Notes under the pieces: model-generated
Database searches by the model: none
Seen by the model: only the letters and a program-made list of their open reading frames with translations
What the model was told of the DNA's origin: nothing
Assembly: GCA_028023455.1 (NCBI GenBank)
Contig: JAQFVV010006199.1
Location: 1,366,001-1,430,000, forward strand
Origin: Epiperipatus broadwayi
Lineage: Eukaryota > Onychophora > Udeonychophora > Euonychophora > Peripatidae
Length of the DNA stretch: 64,000 nt
Direction of reading: 5' to 3'
Made by a program: the position numbers and the translations under genes
In this document: positions 35,604-46,841 of the stretch, in pieces
How positions within the stretch are numbered: position 1 is the stretch's first letter
Layout: each line of letters begins with the position of its first letter

Positions 35604-38150
35604 TGTTCGAGTTGCCAATACAGACAGTGAGCATTAATATTAAATTACTTATTGAATAAGAAAGAAAGTTAAAAACCAAATGTGTTAATAAAATGTTTAA
35701 TAATAATAACAATTTTGTTCAACTTTTAGATTATGATTATATAGATTACCTCTAGTCTTTAAACGGAATTTATATTTACAATAAGAATGGCAGTCCTTAT
35801 TATATGCCAATATGATTACGCAATATTCTAGGAGAAATATATATATATAATATATATATATATATGCCCCGATGAGGAAGTAAAGGTAGATAAAGGTATT
35901 TGGCTGTGACAGAAATTATGATTCAAATTCTAAAAGAAAGAATGTGAGATTTATTTTCACATTCGTAAATCAATTCATAAAGAGCAAGATACGTGTTTAG
36001 GGCATAACTTTAATATTTAATAGAAAAACTTAATTATAAATACATATGAATTTGTTCGACTTTAATAAAATCAATTCATCACGATTTACGAGCATGAGAG
36101 TGGGCTTTACTGGAACTGAGAAATAAATGGTACTGACGACTTATGAGCTATAAGAATAAATATGAAAAATAATGGCTTGCCTGTGATTTGAGAAAATAGC
36201 AAGGCAGCTTGTATTTGACAAGTCTTTGATGCCCTATATGAAGGATCCATAGAACACGGAAAACCAGGTTGGGTTGTAGCCTCGAACCTTTGATGTTCCA
36301 AATATAAAACAAGCAAGTGAGGAAGTACTTTCTTCCTATGTAATTTAATGAAAAGTAATATCACCGAGGACAAGCCTGTGAAGCAGGAGATCACTCGCGT
36401 CAGCAACATTCAGAAAAATGATGACATTGTAATCATCTTTTAATTAATAAAACCCATTTTATATAAAGAATGCTTTACATGATGACCTGATCAAGTTGAA
36501 TTAAAGTCAAACAAGCTTTAACTAAAAATGCAATTATAGAATCATATTAATCATGCCCCAAACGTCATGCTCTCCCTGAATATTAATACAGAAATACAAA
36601 TTTAAATTAGAATATGTTCATTTTATTCCCTTTATCAACCTTTAGCAAAACATTTTAATAATATTATTAATGTGAATAAAGGAATATTATAAACTCAGTA
36701 AAGTGGCAGGGAGCATAGGTTAGAAATTGAGCTAATAATTTATTATTATTAACCATTAATAAAAATGGCAAAAATTGTATAACTCCTTCAACTCGATAAT
36801 TAATAGAACTGTATCCAATGAGTTCTAGTGGGTAAGAGTTACTATAAAAATTAATGTAATGTTATTTAACAAGGCAAATGCAACAAAGGAAATTATTATC
36901 AAGTTGAAGTTTTACTGGCAAATAATTAAAAATAAACAACATTAATAAATCAGACAATAAATATATATAATATAATAAATGAACCACCATCGTAAGAAAA
37001 GAGAAAGTTAACAAATATTAAATTTAAAGACTAGAGATTAAGAAAGAATACTACATAATTTAAAATAGCATTATTACATTAAGGAAAGAGATGAGCTTTT
37101 AACAGTACTTAATTTAAAGATAGTGTAAAATAAAGTTTGAAGACCAGCCAGAAAGTAGTGGTTCATATAAGAAAGATATTACCATTTTTCATGGTTGGCT
37201 CCTTAAATTATACACCGAGAGTCCAGTTGGATGAAACATAGATGCACATTTTGGAAAATTATTTGAATGATATTTTGAAGGATTTCTCTAAGGTTTCGAC
37301 AGCTTACGATTGGTATATGAATTTTTATATTACAGCCACATTGAAAATTTTCAGGGGACTTCAGGAACCGTAGTCAGACTTCTGAAGTTAAGCTCCCCCA
37401 CCATGGTAGAAACACTATTTTACTTCATAATTTAACTGGGTGTCTTCTTCTCTAATGAAATATATATGGCTTCTTTTAATGAGGAATAATCACTTCTTGG
37501 AAACTTTTCCTGGGCTGTTTATACTGTATCTGATGCCTTCAGGCTAGCGCTTCTTTTCTAATCAATCTTACAAAAATTTACTAGTTGTTTTTAGATACAT
37601 TCCTTCGATAAGGCTTTCAAACTCATTAACTTGAATTCATTTCCTAATTAGAAAATGAATTTTTAAAATCAGAAAATGATTTTAATTAGGACTGTCCTTA
37701 CATTTTAAAGACTTATCTTTTTCTAATTAATAAAAATTTTACCCATTGTTTTTGGAAAGGGACAATCTGAAAGCTTATTGAAAGAATGTAGCTTTTAATC
37801 ACTAAAAATTTAAACAAACTATTTAAAGTAAAACAAAACATTCCCGACACAATGAAACTTTAGAACGAATATGTACATTTAAATATTTATAAATATATAT
37901 GCACAATCCACGCAGTTATAATATATATATAAATTTATGAATAATTCTATCATGAATTTATTAATAGAAATGATTAGTTTAAATCTCAAATGAGTTAACA
38001 CATTTATAATAGTTTTTTTTAAGGAAAGTAGCGTGGACTGAACGTATAAAGCCCCATTGCATCAGAAATTCAAGGTTAGTACAAGAGTTTGAAGTTGGCT
38101 ACATGTGAAAGATCATGAAGCTAGGATCGAACTTAGATCTGACTGCTTCA
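35604..38150. repeat. Long direct repeat TR, right copy (LTR-like)
   Basis: Same orientation and boundaries as 25064-27712 (TGTTCGAGTTGCC... to ...GACTGCTTCA). It lacks the 115-bp tandem duplication of the left copy and has an expanded AT microsatellite at about 35840-35870. The hAT 1 N-terminal coding sequence resumes immediately after its end, at about 38151. Confidence 0.85.
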
Positions 38151-38928
38151 CTATGCTCAAGAATTAATTTAACACTGCCAATATTTTTACCAGTCATTGA
38201 AGCTGTGCCATCTGTGATGACCCCAATTAGATTTGCTAATTTCAGTCCATGGTTATGCAGTATTTTATTACAGCTTCTTGTATATTTTTTCAGATAGTTG
38301 TATCTTTCAAATTCATAATATTGAGAAATCCTTCCGTTATATTCATTTTACTAACCATGCCTTGGAAGTTGGGCCATATTTTTAATATCCATTGTTTCAC
38401 CCAAAGCCATTGAGAAATACACAAACGTTTTAGAAACCATGTTCAGTATTGAACAAATTTCATTAGAAATGTTATCAATTCATTGAGCTACAGTTTAGTA
38501 TGATAAATTGATTTGACTAAAAATCTTGATTCTTTCTGGAACTATTTTTTTGGCTGCAGCGATAATTCATTATTGATGTATTTACCATGTGGTTTCATTT
38601 TCCCCCCAATAATATGTGATATCCACATTGGGGATTAACAATTGTGTTTGATTGAACTGTTTGTGTATGAAATATATTTTGTTCTGTAGTCAGACTTGCC
38701 TTAAGCATTTGTAATTTCACATTTTGTTTATCACTAGTATTTTTTTTTAAAATTACCATGTTTTATTCATAATATCTTTTCAAATTGTATGAGTTTAATA
38801 TTGAAGTAGAATCACGACAAATTAAACATATACCTTTGTCTTTAATTTGAACAAAAAATACACATTATCCCATTTACTTTGAAATTGCCCATTTTCATCT
38901 TCCAATTTTTTTTTTTCTTTTCAGACAT
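38151..38928 (-). mobile_element. hAT 1 transposon, N-terminal half (BED finger, first catalytic region)
   Basis: On the minus strand from the ATG at 38928: MSEKKKKLEDENGQFQSKW, then after a shift a BED-type zinc finger (CLICRDS... NLKRYYE, near 38820-38770). Then FVYFSMALGETMDIKNMAQ (about 38420-38360), the counterpart of the catalytic ALDES.D..DTAQ region, here with Glu-Thr in place of the usual Asp-Glu-Ser. LANLIGVITDGTASMTGKN follows (about 38245-38190), the conserved TDGA.SM.GK motif with catalytic Asp, and the frame ends GSVKLILE at the junction with the right TR copy. The continuation is at 24840. Stops near 38300 and 38500 show decay. Confidence 0.85.
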
Positions 38929-39380
38929 AATGGAAATAAAGGGCCTAATAGAAAATTTTAAAAAATTTGATAGAAAATAAAATGTATGCAATCATACAAA
39001 ATAAAATTACTTACTGTTTATTTGATTCAGTTTGCATTAGCTATTTGTTAATGTTTTACAAACACAGTATGTTTATACTACTAATAAAACAAGTGCCTGG
39101 CAATTATAAATGTGATCATAAGGAATTTAACACTTTATTACTCTGTAAAATCTAATCACAGAATGATTTAGAATTTTAAATTTATATGCATGTGTTAATG
39201 TGTAATCCTAATTTAAATTTTATTAGATTTATTTGAAAGAATTTATAGAAAACAATAAAACACAGAAAACCTTTGTAACTAAAGAATGTGTCTATTGTTT
39301 GACATTTATTACATGTATAGGACAAATTTATGGAAATATGATTCTGTTATACCAAAACACAAATTTAAAAACTTTTGTTG
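38929..39380. other. Unassigned DNA, probably 5' region of hAT 1
   Basis: Lies upstream of the hAT 1 start on the minus strand and inside the interval bounded by the duplicated GCTTTAGAG. It shows no coding motif; the frames at 38967-39155 and 39233-39514 are not recognised, and the latter overlaps the foldback. Confidence 0.45.
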
Positions 39381-39652
39381 TTCACAGAGGCAAAATTCTC
39401 CATACAGTAGCACCATTCAGTGCAAATCAGTATAATCAATGGATGCAGAAAGGTTTGTGCATAAAATCCCTATCTAAATGCCTACTCGCCCAATATCCCC
39501 ACACTATATTCTAGCTTATGGCTTTCGTCAGTGAGGAACCTTGGATGAATAGGCACTAGATAGGTATTTTATGCACAAACCCTCCTGCATCCATTGATTA
39601 CTCTGGTTTGCCCTGAGTGGCGCTACTGTATGGAGAGTTTTGCCTCTGTGAA
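39381..39652. repeat. Foldback of two SINE-like copies, head to head
   Basis: 39381-39493 is the reverse complement of 39541-39652 with moderate divergence. Outer ends read TTCACAGAGGCAAAATTCTCC and GGAGAGTTTTGCCTCTGTGAA. The left copy also includes the loop sequence up to about 39532, since GGTTCCTCACTGACG (minus strand) matches the start of a third copy at 50389-50543. The arrangement is therefore one longer minus copy and one shorter plus copy. No polymerase III boxes are convincing, so the family is left open. Confidence 0.8.
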
Positions 39653-39754
39653 AAACAGATTGTGTAAGCCTAAAGAATGGTGACCATGTGACTTTTATTG
39701 TTATAAACATACTGAATAAACACATATGTATGCATGTATATATAGTATATAATC

Positions 39755-39944
39755 AAAATTTATTCCAAATTCACAACTCAAACAATCTAGCCAAAAAATA
39801 AACTTTAAAACACAACCAATGTTTCACTGCTACTTGCAGATTTCTCAAATGTAAAAACTATAAAATAACAACATATTTAAACTAAACATTGCCCACAATT
39901 TCACTTAACTTCCCATACACTCTTAATATTAAATTTTTTTTAAA
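39755..39944 (-). mobile_element. PLE 3' untranslated fragment, inverted
   Basis: The segment 39755-39870 (CCAAATTCACAACT, AAAAAATAAACT, CACAACCAATG) is a diverged reverse complement of 40215-40330, the 3' untranslated sequence of the adjoining plus-strand PLE fragment. It is a second, inverted and 5'-truncated copy placed head to head with it, an arrangement known for Penelope-like elements. Confidence 0.65.
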
Positions 39945-40340
39945 TAGGGTTAGAAATCAATATCTTCGTTCTGCTTTACATATTCATGAAGAATATACAG
40001 GTCACACTATTAATTTTGATGAAGCTAAGTTGTCTTCTTTAAGAGAAATAAAATAAAAAGAAGAATTAAAGAATCTTTATTATTAAAAATATATGATTCT
40101 GAAGCAGTTAACTTGTTTAAAAGTTTTTTTTTTAATATTAAGGATGTATGGGAGGTAAGTAGAATTATGGATAATGTATAGATTAATTATGTTGTTATTC
40201 TGTAGTTCTTTACACTTGAGAAGTCTTTTTGTAACAGTGAAACCATTGGTTGTGCTTTAGAGTTTATTTTTTGACTAGTCTGGTTAAGTTGTGAATTTGG
40301 GGTAATTTTGATTATTTATTGACTGGTTTAACTTTATGCT
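39945..40340 (+). mobile_element. PLE C-terminal fragment (end of GIY-YIG nuclease) with 3' region
   Basis: The plus-strand reading begins NRVRNQYLRSALHIHEEYT, then GHTINFDEAKL, and after a shift RRIKESLLLKIYDSEAVN (to about 40120). SAL..H....GH.I.F...K...... RRIKE is the usual C-terminus of the GIY-YIG endonuclease domain of Penelope-like elements. Only the last roughly 70 codons are present, followed by about 150 bp of 3' sequence. It differs in sequence from the PLE at 50.8-54.8 kb. Its insertion lies inside the hAT 1 interval. Confidence 0.7.
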
Positions 40341-40556
40341 TTTAATGTTTGTATATAGTATATGTAATACATTTGAAGCTTTGTTAAAAAATATTTAATA
40401 AATGTTTTAGTTTCTAAATGTAGGTGATAAGGTGTTATACATCATATTAATGTATTTAACCATACATGTGATATTTCATGTAATAAAAATTTATATAATT
40501 ACAGTTTTAAAATGGCTGCACAAAAACATTGTTTGAGCCATGAGTTAGACATGGAG
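40341..40556. other. 5' end region of hAT 1 with a degenerate terminal repeat
   Basis: The right end, GAGTTAGACATGGAGG just before the second GCTTTAGAG, shares TTRGACA in inverted orientation with the left terminus CAGTAGTGTCCAAT. It is consistent with a decayed hAT terminal repeat. Nothing else is recognised here. Confidence 0.4.
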
Positions 40557-41186
40557 GCTTTAGAGCTTCAGGAAAAGTTGAAAGAATTATCAGAGAAAAG
40601 TAAGAAAGAAGGTTTCAAAATAAATAATAATAATAAAAATTAAAATAATATTTAATGAATTTCATAAAATAAACATTGATAATCATAAATTAGAAGAAGT
40701 TAGCAACAACAAATATCTTGGTTAGATTAATACAAATGGAAATATAATGGATAAAATTAATCATAGAAGTAAACTTAGATTTAATGGTTTTAATAAAAGT
40801 AACTTAATATTAAAGGAAATATGACTATGGATTTGAGAAGGAAGGTTTTTAATAGATATGTAGATATGTTTAACCAATTATTATTTATGAATCTAAGATT
40901 TGAACATTTAACAGTTTACACATATGTCAGACAACTCAATGAAATATTGAGAAATATATGTTGGGAATAACATACTCAGGTGAGAGAATAAACAGATATT
41001 GATATCATTGAAAGAGTTAAATCATTGAAATGGAACTGGATTGGAAATATAATAGTTGGAAATTGGATCCCAAGAGATTGTAAGATATAGAAAAAGACCA
41101 CATATAAAAATTATAAATGAAAGTATGATGTGGAGAAGAGAAAGTATGGATTGGAAAAACTGAATAAACTTGGAGACACTTTCATC
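40557..41186 (+). mobile_element. RTE-like LINE reverse transcriptase, C-terminal piece of the interrupted copy
   Basis: After the repeated GCTTTAGAG the frame reads LQEKLKELSEKSKKEGFKIN, the helix after the FADD motif, then LEEVSNNKYLG (about 40690-40720). Next come MDLRRKVFNRY and a decayed YG..W region. Further downstream are VRQLNEILRNICWE, IIERVKSLKWNWIGNI (about 41000-41050) and KRPHIKIINES (about 41090-41125, the GRP-type box). The order matches the thumb and C-terminal domain of RTE-type ORF2. It continues the piece that ends at 23636 in the same frame. Stops are numerous. hAT 2 begins at about 41187. Confidence 0.78.
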
Positions 41187-43528
41187 CTATAGTGCCCAGG
41201 TGGGGAATATGCAGTCTCCATGAGTGACTTGTGCAGCCTTTGAAGAAGCTAGATCTTGTATTAATTGATATTCACTTATTTAGATAATGACAATTTGAAA
41301 ATTTTTAGAATTAAATAAAGAACGGTTTCAGTAGTTATTAGAGGTCATAACCAATTGTATATTTCAAATGATAGAACACCACCTAGTGCAAAACAGTAAC
41401 ACTATCAGATGTGTTACCTGATCTCTACACAAAAACCATTAACAAGATGATTGTGACTTGTTGTTTGTCATACTTGTACCTTGCTTGTAGTCATACAGTT
41501 GTTATTGTTATACTTATTCTGTGGTTTTACTAAAACATGGTGTTATTGTATTTCTAGCAAGTATATGCTTTCTTAAGATATTTAATATTTTGATTACCCT
41601 CATGTCAAATTGCAAGAAAAGTAAATTAAATGAAGAAAATAAAACATTTAATGTAGAATGGGAGGAAGATTTTTTTCTTTACTTCTGTGAAAGATACAAT
41701 GGTATGTTTGTTGTGTGATACAGTTTTAACTACTTTAAAAAAAGGGAATGCAAATAAACATTATTTGATACATAAAGAACATAAATTCTTTAATTTAGAA
41801 GATGAATCTCAACAAGCTGCACTTCAAAAATTGAAAAATGAAAAGCATCATCAACAGGCATGCAGTTGATGTTACCTACAAAATAGCACATATACTTGGA
41901 AAAATAGGTAGATCATTTAGTGATGTAGAATTAAAAAAAGAATGTATTGTTGAAGCAGTGGGTATGGTAGAACTAGGAAAAGTTGTTAAATACAAAAAAT
42001 TGGCTCTTTCAAGAAAAACTATAACAGATCGACAGTATGGATTAGCTTAAAATGTAACCGAGCAACTTGGTAATATTATACAAAATGAAGACATTTATTT
42101 TTCAATTGCTTTAGATGAAAGCATTGATAAAACTGACTTGGTGCAAGTTTTATATTTTATTCATGCTGTAACTAAAGATTTTTAGTGTTACGAAGAACTT
42201 GTGCTGGGTACACTAACTGGAAGAACTCGTGGTGTTAACATTTTCAAAAACTTTAAAGAAGTAGGTCATCAATTACAGTTAAATGTTAGTAATTTAGTCA
42301 GTATTTGCACCAATGGCACACCTTCCATGAGAGGCAAAAAAGAAGGATTTGATGGTTTATTAAAGGACAACTTAAAATTGAAAATTTTGATATCATTTCA
42401 CTGCATTTTGCATCAACAGAATCTTTGTGCAAAATCCACAATTTTGCAAGATCCTCTGAATAAAGCCATTGTGATTGTAAACTTTATTTGCATAAATTTT
42501 GGCAGATGCTAACTTTAGATGAGGAAACTTACAATGTTAATCTACTGTACTGCTGCAAGGTTTGCTGGCTATAAACAGGACAAGTTTTGATAAAACTTTT
42601 AAGTCTTCTATAACAAATTTATTAAGAGCAAGAAAAACCATGTGATTTATCAGATGAAGTATTTTGCAGAAACATTGCTTTTTTGTCTAATATCATGACC
42701 AAACAAAATAATTGAAATATTTTCCTGCAAGATAAAACAAAGCATATATATGAAATGTGGCAAAAGATCAAAGCGTTTCGAAAAAAATGATATTTTTCAA
42801 AACATTGCTCTCTTGCTTGGATATATCTGCAGAACACTTCCCCAAGCTAGCAAAAACATTAAATGAGCAGAATTGTGAAAGTAAAGCATTTGATGAATAT
42901 ATAGGTGTCTTGGATTCTTTAATAGAAGAATATAGTAAAAGATTTTCAGATTTTGACAAACACATTCCTGCTACGAAACTGGATATTTGAACCATATTTA
43001 GTAGTTATATCTGAGGCTCCTACAGAACTACAAATGGAGTTATTTGAGTTAGGAGAAGCTACTATTCTCAAATCCGTTTTCGATGCTAAAAAGGATCCCA
43101 TGAAAATTTGGAAAAATGCTGTTGAATATCTATGTTCTTTGAAAGCATGCCCTCTGTTTACTTTCCTGCTTGGGAATTACTTACTGCTGCAAGTCAACAT
43201 TTTCTCTCATAACAAAAATTATAATTAATTTAAGAACACAGATTACAGATGTTAATTTAGAGGATCAATTAAGGTTACATGTTACGAAACTTAATCCAAA
43301 TATTCAATTACTTTCAAGCAAGAAACAAATGCAAATTTCCCACTAACTTAAATTTTCTATTGGGTTGTAAAATTATTTTTTGCATTGTTGCTATGTTAGA
43401 TTTTGATGATTTAATATTATAATTTTTTTATTGTATTTCTTTATAATGTAATAAATTTATTTTATTTGAAGTGGTATTTAATATAAAATTTTTATTTAAA
43501 ATTTAAAGATCTAAATATATTTATACAT
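41187..43528 (+). mobile_element. hAT 2 transposon, main part (GTF2IRD2/ZBED-like transposase, decayed)
   Basis: The left end is near CTATAGTGCCCAGG (41187), typical of hAT termini in this family. The transposase starts near 41601 (MSNCKKSKLNEENKTFNVEW), then the BED finger CLLCDTVLTTLKKGNANKHY with H (41706-41780), ISNKIAH-like YKIAHILGKIGRSFSD (41874-41920), and ALDESIDKTDLVQ (about 42110-42145, catalytic Asp). Next are ICTNGTPSMRGKKEGFDGL (42300-42360, where the usual catalytic TDG is TNG), FHCILHQQNLCAKS (42398-42440) and SEAPTELQMELFELGEA (about 43010-43060). The end LRLHVTKLNPNIQLLSSKK lies at about 43275-43320. Stops and shifts at about 42050, 42185 and 42510 inactivate it. Its likely 3' terminus is at 47785-47954, beyond an insertion. 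Confidence 0.88.
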
Positions 43529-44522
43529 TGTAAGCAGATGTACCAACTAACTTTTTTTTTGGTTGATTTTATTTTCCAATGAACATATTGCAGGAATGAA
43601 CTATTGATTGGCATTCCCCAATGCTGATGTCACCCCTCCTACAACAATATTTTATTTTGTATTATTTTACAATCAATCAATTTAAAAAGTAACATTTCAG
43701 TATTTTATAATTTAACTTAATGAATAGGTTTTACAAAATATTTTCAAGTATTATAAAGGCGTACAAGTTTTTTTACCTGAACCTTCATCTGTTGGCAGTT
43801 CTTCATAAATTTTCCAATTAATAAGGGATGTTATGAGAGCTTAACGAATCAATGATCAGTTCACATGCCTTGTTTTCATTTTACTTCCATTGCTGAACCT
43901 GGTGACAGAGGAGAGAGAAAAGCTATTTTGTATTAGCCAGACATTTGAAGATATAATACTTTAATCACTTGTTTCTTCATTTTTTTATTAATTATAGTTT
44001 CCTTCTTTTTATTACTCATGGTGCTCCTAAAGTTTGTTGGCTGGTATTCATATAATCTGGATTTCACTAGTCCACTAGTAACAGTCTTGATGCTTTCTAA
44101 CAATATTTCTGCTAAAAAAATATCCTTAAGCAATCTCTACTCTCCCATTTATCTTCTCATGCTTTTCTTATAAATCCTCCTTTGGATCGATCTAGCACCA
44201 ATTACATAGATGATGACGATATTTCTCGGAGGCCTGGGTGTTTATTTCCATGATTATTGGTCATCCACTTTCAGTGGGAACAAATTCTAATAATGCTTAT
44301 CTGATATTTTTGAAAAACATCTCTTAATCTTCTATGCACATGGCAATCTTTTTTAATTAGCTGTTAATTACTGCTTTCTTTTTTTTAAATCTTAAAACAT
44401 TAAATTTCGCAAAATACTACATTTTAATATTTAAAATATTGATTTTAAATGGCTGCTATCCTTTTTATTTTTTCTTTAACTTTTATACATTGAAAACTAT
44501 ATCAGCTTCTATTTTAATCTCA
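43529..44522. repeat. Direct repeat D, left copy (LTR-like)
   Basis: About 1 kb repeated at 46842-47784 in the same orientation. Both copies start TGTAA(G/A)C(A/G)GATGTACCAAC and end TTTTAATCTCA, so they have TG...CA ends like LTRs. The copies differ by substitutions and several small indels, so they are old. No recognisable primer-binding site or polypurine tract. Confidence 0.85.
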
Positions 44523-46841
44523 ATTGCTATGATCCACATTTTTATTCCACACCCTAGGTATTTTTATATTATTGTTGGGTCTTTTCTTGGGGTGAGATAG
44601 GCTGATGAAATAGGTAAGATGAAATGGGAAAAGTGAATATGTGAACTGCAACCTCCAATGTCAGGACAAGCAGATGGCCAAGCTTGAACTACCAGTACAC
44701 AATGCCCCATGATGTCACAAGAAAATACCCCATTTTTAAGCACTACTTCTCTTGTACCTAGAGATCATCCAATATGAGTAGGAGCCAGAAAACACATTTG
44801 GCACTGAGTCATCCCAGCTTATCTCCTGTGAGTCTTAGGGGCTTATCCATAGGGCTTATTCGTGAGACCTATTTACACTGCTGGAATACTCTTAAGAGTT
44901 CAACATCTAAGTCTAGATAGTGCTGAGCCTATACTTCGGATCATCATGAACCCAATGCATCTAAGCAGACCCTGCTCAATCATCCACCCACCTCAACATG
45001 AAAAACACAAATTCACACATTGCTACATCTCACTCATGAACTTTTTTCATCAGCTACCTTAGTTTTATTGTCAGGATTATAGTTGTATCCTGGCTTGAGA
45101 GACAGAATCATGATCAGTTTTGTAAAACTCTTTTGTGTTATGTGGTGATGTACTTCTGGCTCATCTTTTTTTTGGGAGTTTCTCAGACCAATCATCATCA
45201 TGGTGACTTACTTCTCTGCTTTCATATTGTCTTTGGAGTTTGTTGTTACTGATTGATCTTTTAATTACTTGGGTTCAGTATGAATCATGAATACCGTCTA
45301 TGGATCTTTCTCCTTTTCCTCTTCCATGATGGTACTGTATTTTTTAGGAATAAATAGAGATTCATTTTTAATTGGTTCTTCTGCCATAGCAAACATTTTT
45401 TTCATTTTTTTTTACTATTTGTAGAAATTTCTTGTCACTTAATTTTTTTCACATTTACAAATCCAAAGTTTTCAAATTTTTCAGATTCCTTTTTGGTTTC
45501 TTTTTCTGCAACAGCAAGTTTATTTTTTAGCAAATGTCTTTATAACTTCCTTTGCAGTACTCAACATCTGACTTGGAATTGATTAAGCTTTTGTTTATGT
45601 CTTTTGTATGTGGCTGAGGTCTAACATGTTTCCAGATTTATTTTATTTTTTTTTTTCTAATTTTGTCACTGTTTCAGAGCATATATCAAGTCTCTGCAAT
45701 ATTTTTTTCTATAGTGAACAGTTCCTTAGTTATATGAGGACCAAGCTTTTGATCATCTTCATTTTCATGTTTTACCTCTTCTTGAAGATCAGAAGATTTT
45801 AATTTTGTTTTAGTAGATTCATTTTCATCAGTTTTGATTATTATTGTTGATTGGGTTGGAATAATTTCAGGAAATTCTTCAGCAGCCTTATTTTTTGAAA
45901 TTTTTTCTTCCTCATCCAATTTTTTTGACTGAGTTATTTCTTTTAAATTATTGCATAAAGTTACATTTTTTTAAAGCTGGTCTAAAGTTTCTATGATTCA
46001 TTTTCCTATTCTTTGGTATGCTTCTATTATGTTTCTTATTTTCTTCTCTTTGTTCATCTATTTTTCTGTTATCTTCTCTTTGTCTCTCTCTTTTTTGTTA
46101 TCTTCTTTTCTTTGTTTTTCTCTTTTTTGTTGTCTTCTTTTTCTTCATTTCTTTTTCTGTTATCTTCTCTTTATTTATCTCTTTTTATTTTCTTCTCTTT
46201 GTTTCTCTCTTTTTAAGTTATATTCTCTTTATTCATCTCTTTTTCCATTATCTTCTTCTCTTTGTTTATCTTTTTTGTTATCTTCTCTTTGTTTATGGTC
46301 TTTTTGTCTTTATCTCTTTTTATTATCTTCTTTCATCATCTCTAATAACTGCCTTAATGTGAATATCTTCTCAATTTTCTGTGATTGTTTTTGATCATCC
46401 ACTTTGTCTTCTTGCTTTTGTTCTTCCTCAGGAAGATTTTCTTTTTTTCTGTATTCATCATCTTTTTTCTTTTTGTTCTGGTTATCATCTATTTAAACTA
46501 TAATTTGTTTCTTTGTTATATTTACTCTTTAACAACTTTTTACTATTGACTTCCTTTATTTTTTTATTTAGTAAGCTTTTTCTCTCTCTCTCTCCACCCC
46601 GTGGTTCTGCTTTATCTTCTTTCTCATGTCTGTTTGTTCTTATTTGCCATTTATTTTACTTAGCTCTCTTAACTTTCCCTCTTTTCTTTTTTTTTTTCAT
46701 TTCACATCCCCATGCCATGTGCACTATTCACATCCACAGAATCATAATTGCATCTGCCTTGTAACTTCTTGTTTGACTGTTTTCTTACTTTATGTCTCTA
46801 GGCACATTGACTAGATCGGGCCTCACAATTAGGGCAACAAA
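44523..46841 (-). pseudogene. Decayed charge-rich coding sequence between D repeats (unknown protein)
   Basis: On the minus strand a Lys/Glu/Asp/Gln-rich reading can be followed from about 46495 to 45150 with few stops. It begins DDNQNKKKKDDEYRKKE and includes PEEEQKQEDKVDDQKQSQ (about 46430-46380). It passes through a run of imperfect (K/R)(D/E)KQREDN-type repeats (about 46310-46020) and an acidic block DEEEKISKNKAAEEFPE (about 45915-45865). Later short readings such as MAEEPIKNESLFIPKKY (about 45390) occur. The repeats have a DNA period of roughly 24-30 bp. The plus-strand Phe/Leu-rich frames here (45993-46394 and others) are shadows. I do not recognise the protein: a charged Gag-like protein of an LTR element or a captured host exon are both possible. 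The part 44523-45100 shows nothing recognisable. Confidence 0.5.

Noticed and set aside
25064-38150. Calling the 13-kb unit a confirmed LTR retrotransposon
   Set aside because: TG...CA ends fit, but no primer-binding site, clear polypurine tract, gag/pol remnant or matching target duplication was found, so only LTR-like is used.
42201-42990. Separate small genes for each open frame at 42.2-43.2 kb
   Set aside because: They line up in order with one hAT transposase once frameshifts and stops are allowed for.
45993-46394. Long Phe/Leu/Ser-rich plus-strand open frames that look like a membrane protein
   Set aside because: They are the antisense of a Lys/Glu/Asp-rich repeat reading on the minus strand; the TCTTCT/TTTGTT composition gives hydrophobic shadows in all three frames.
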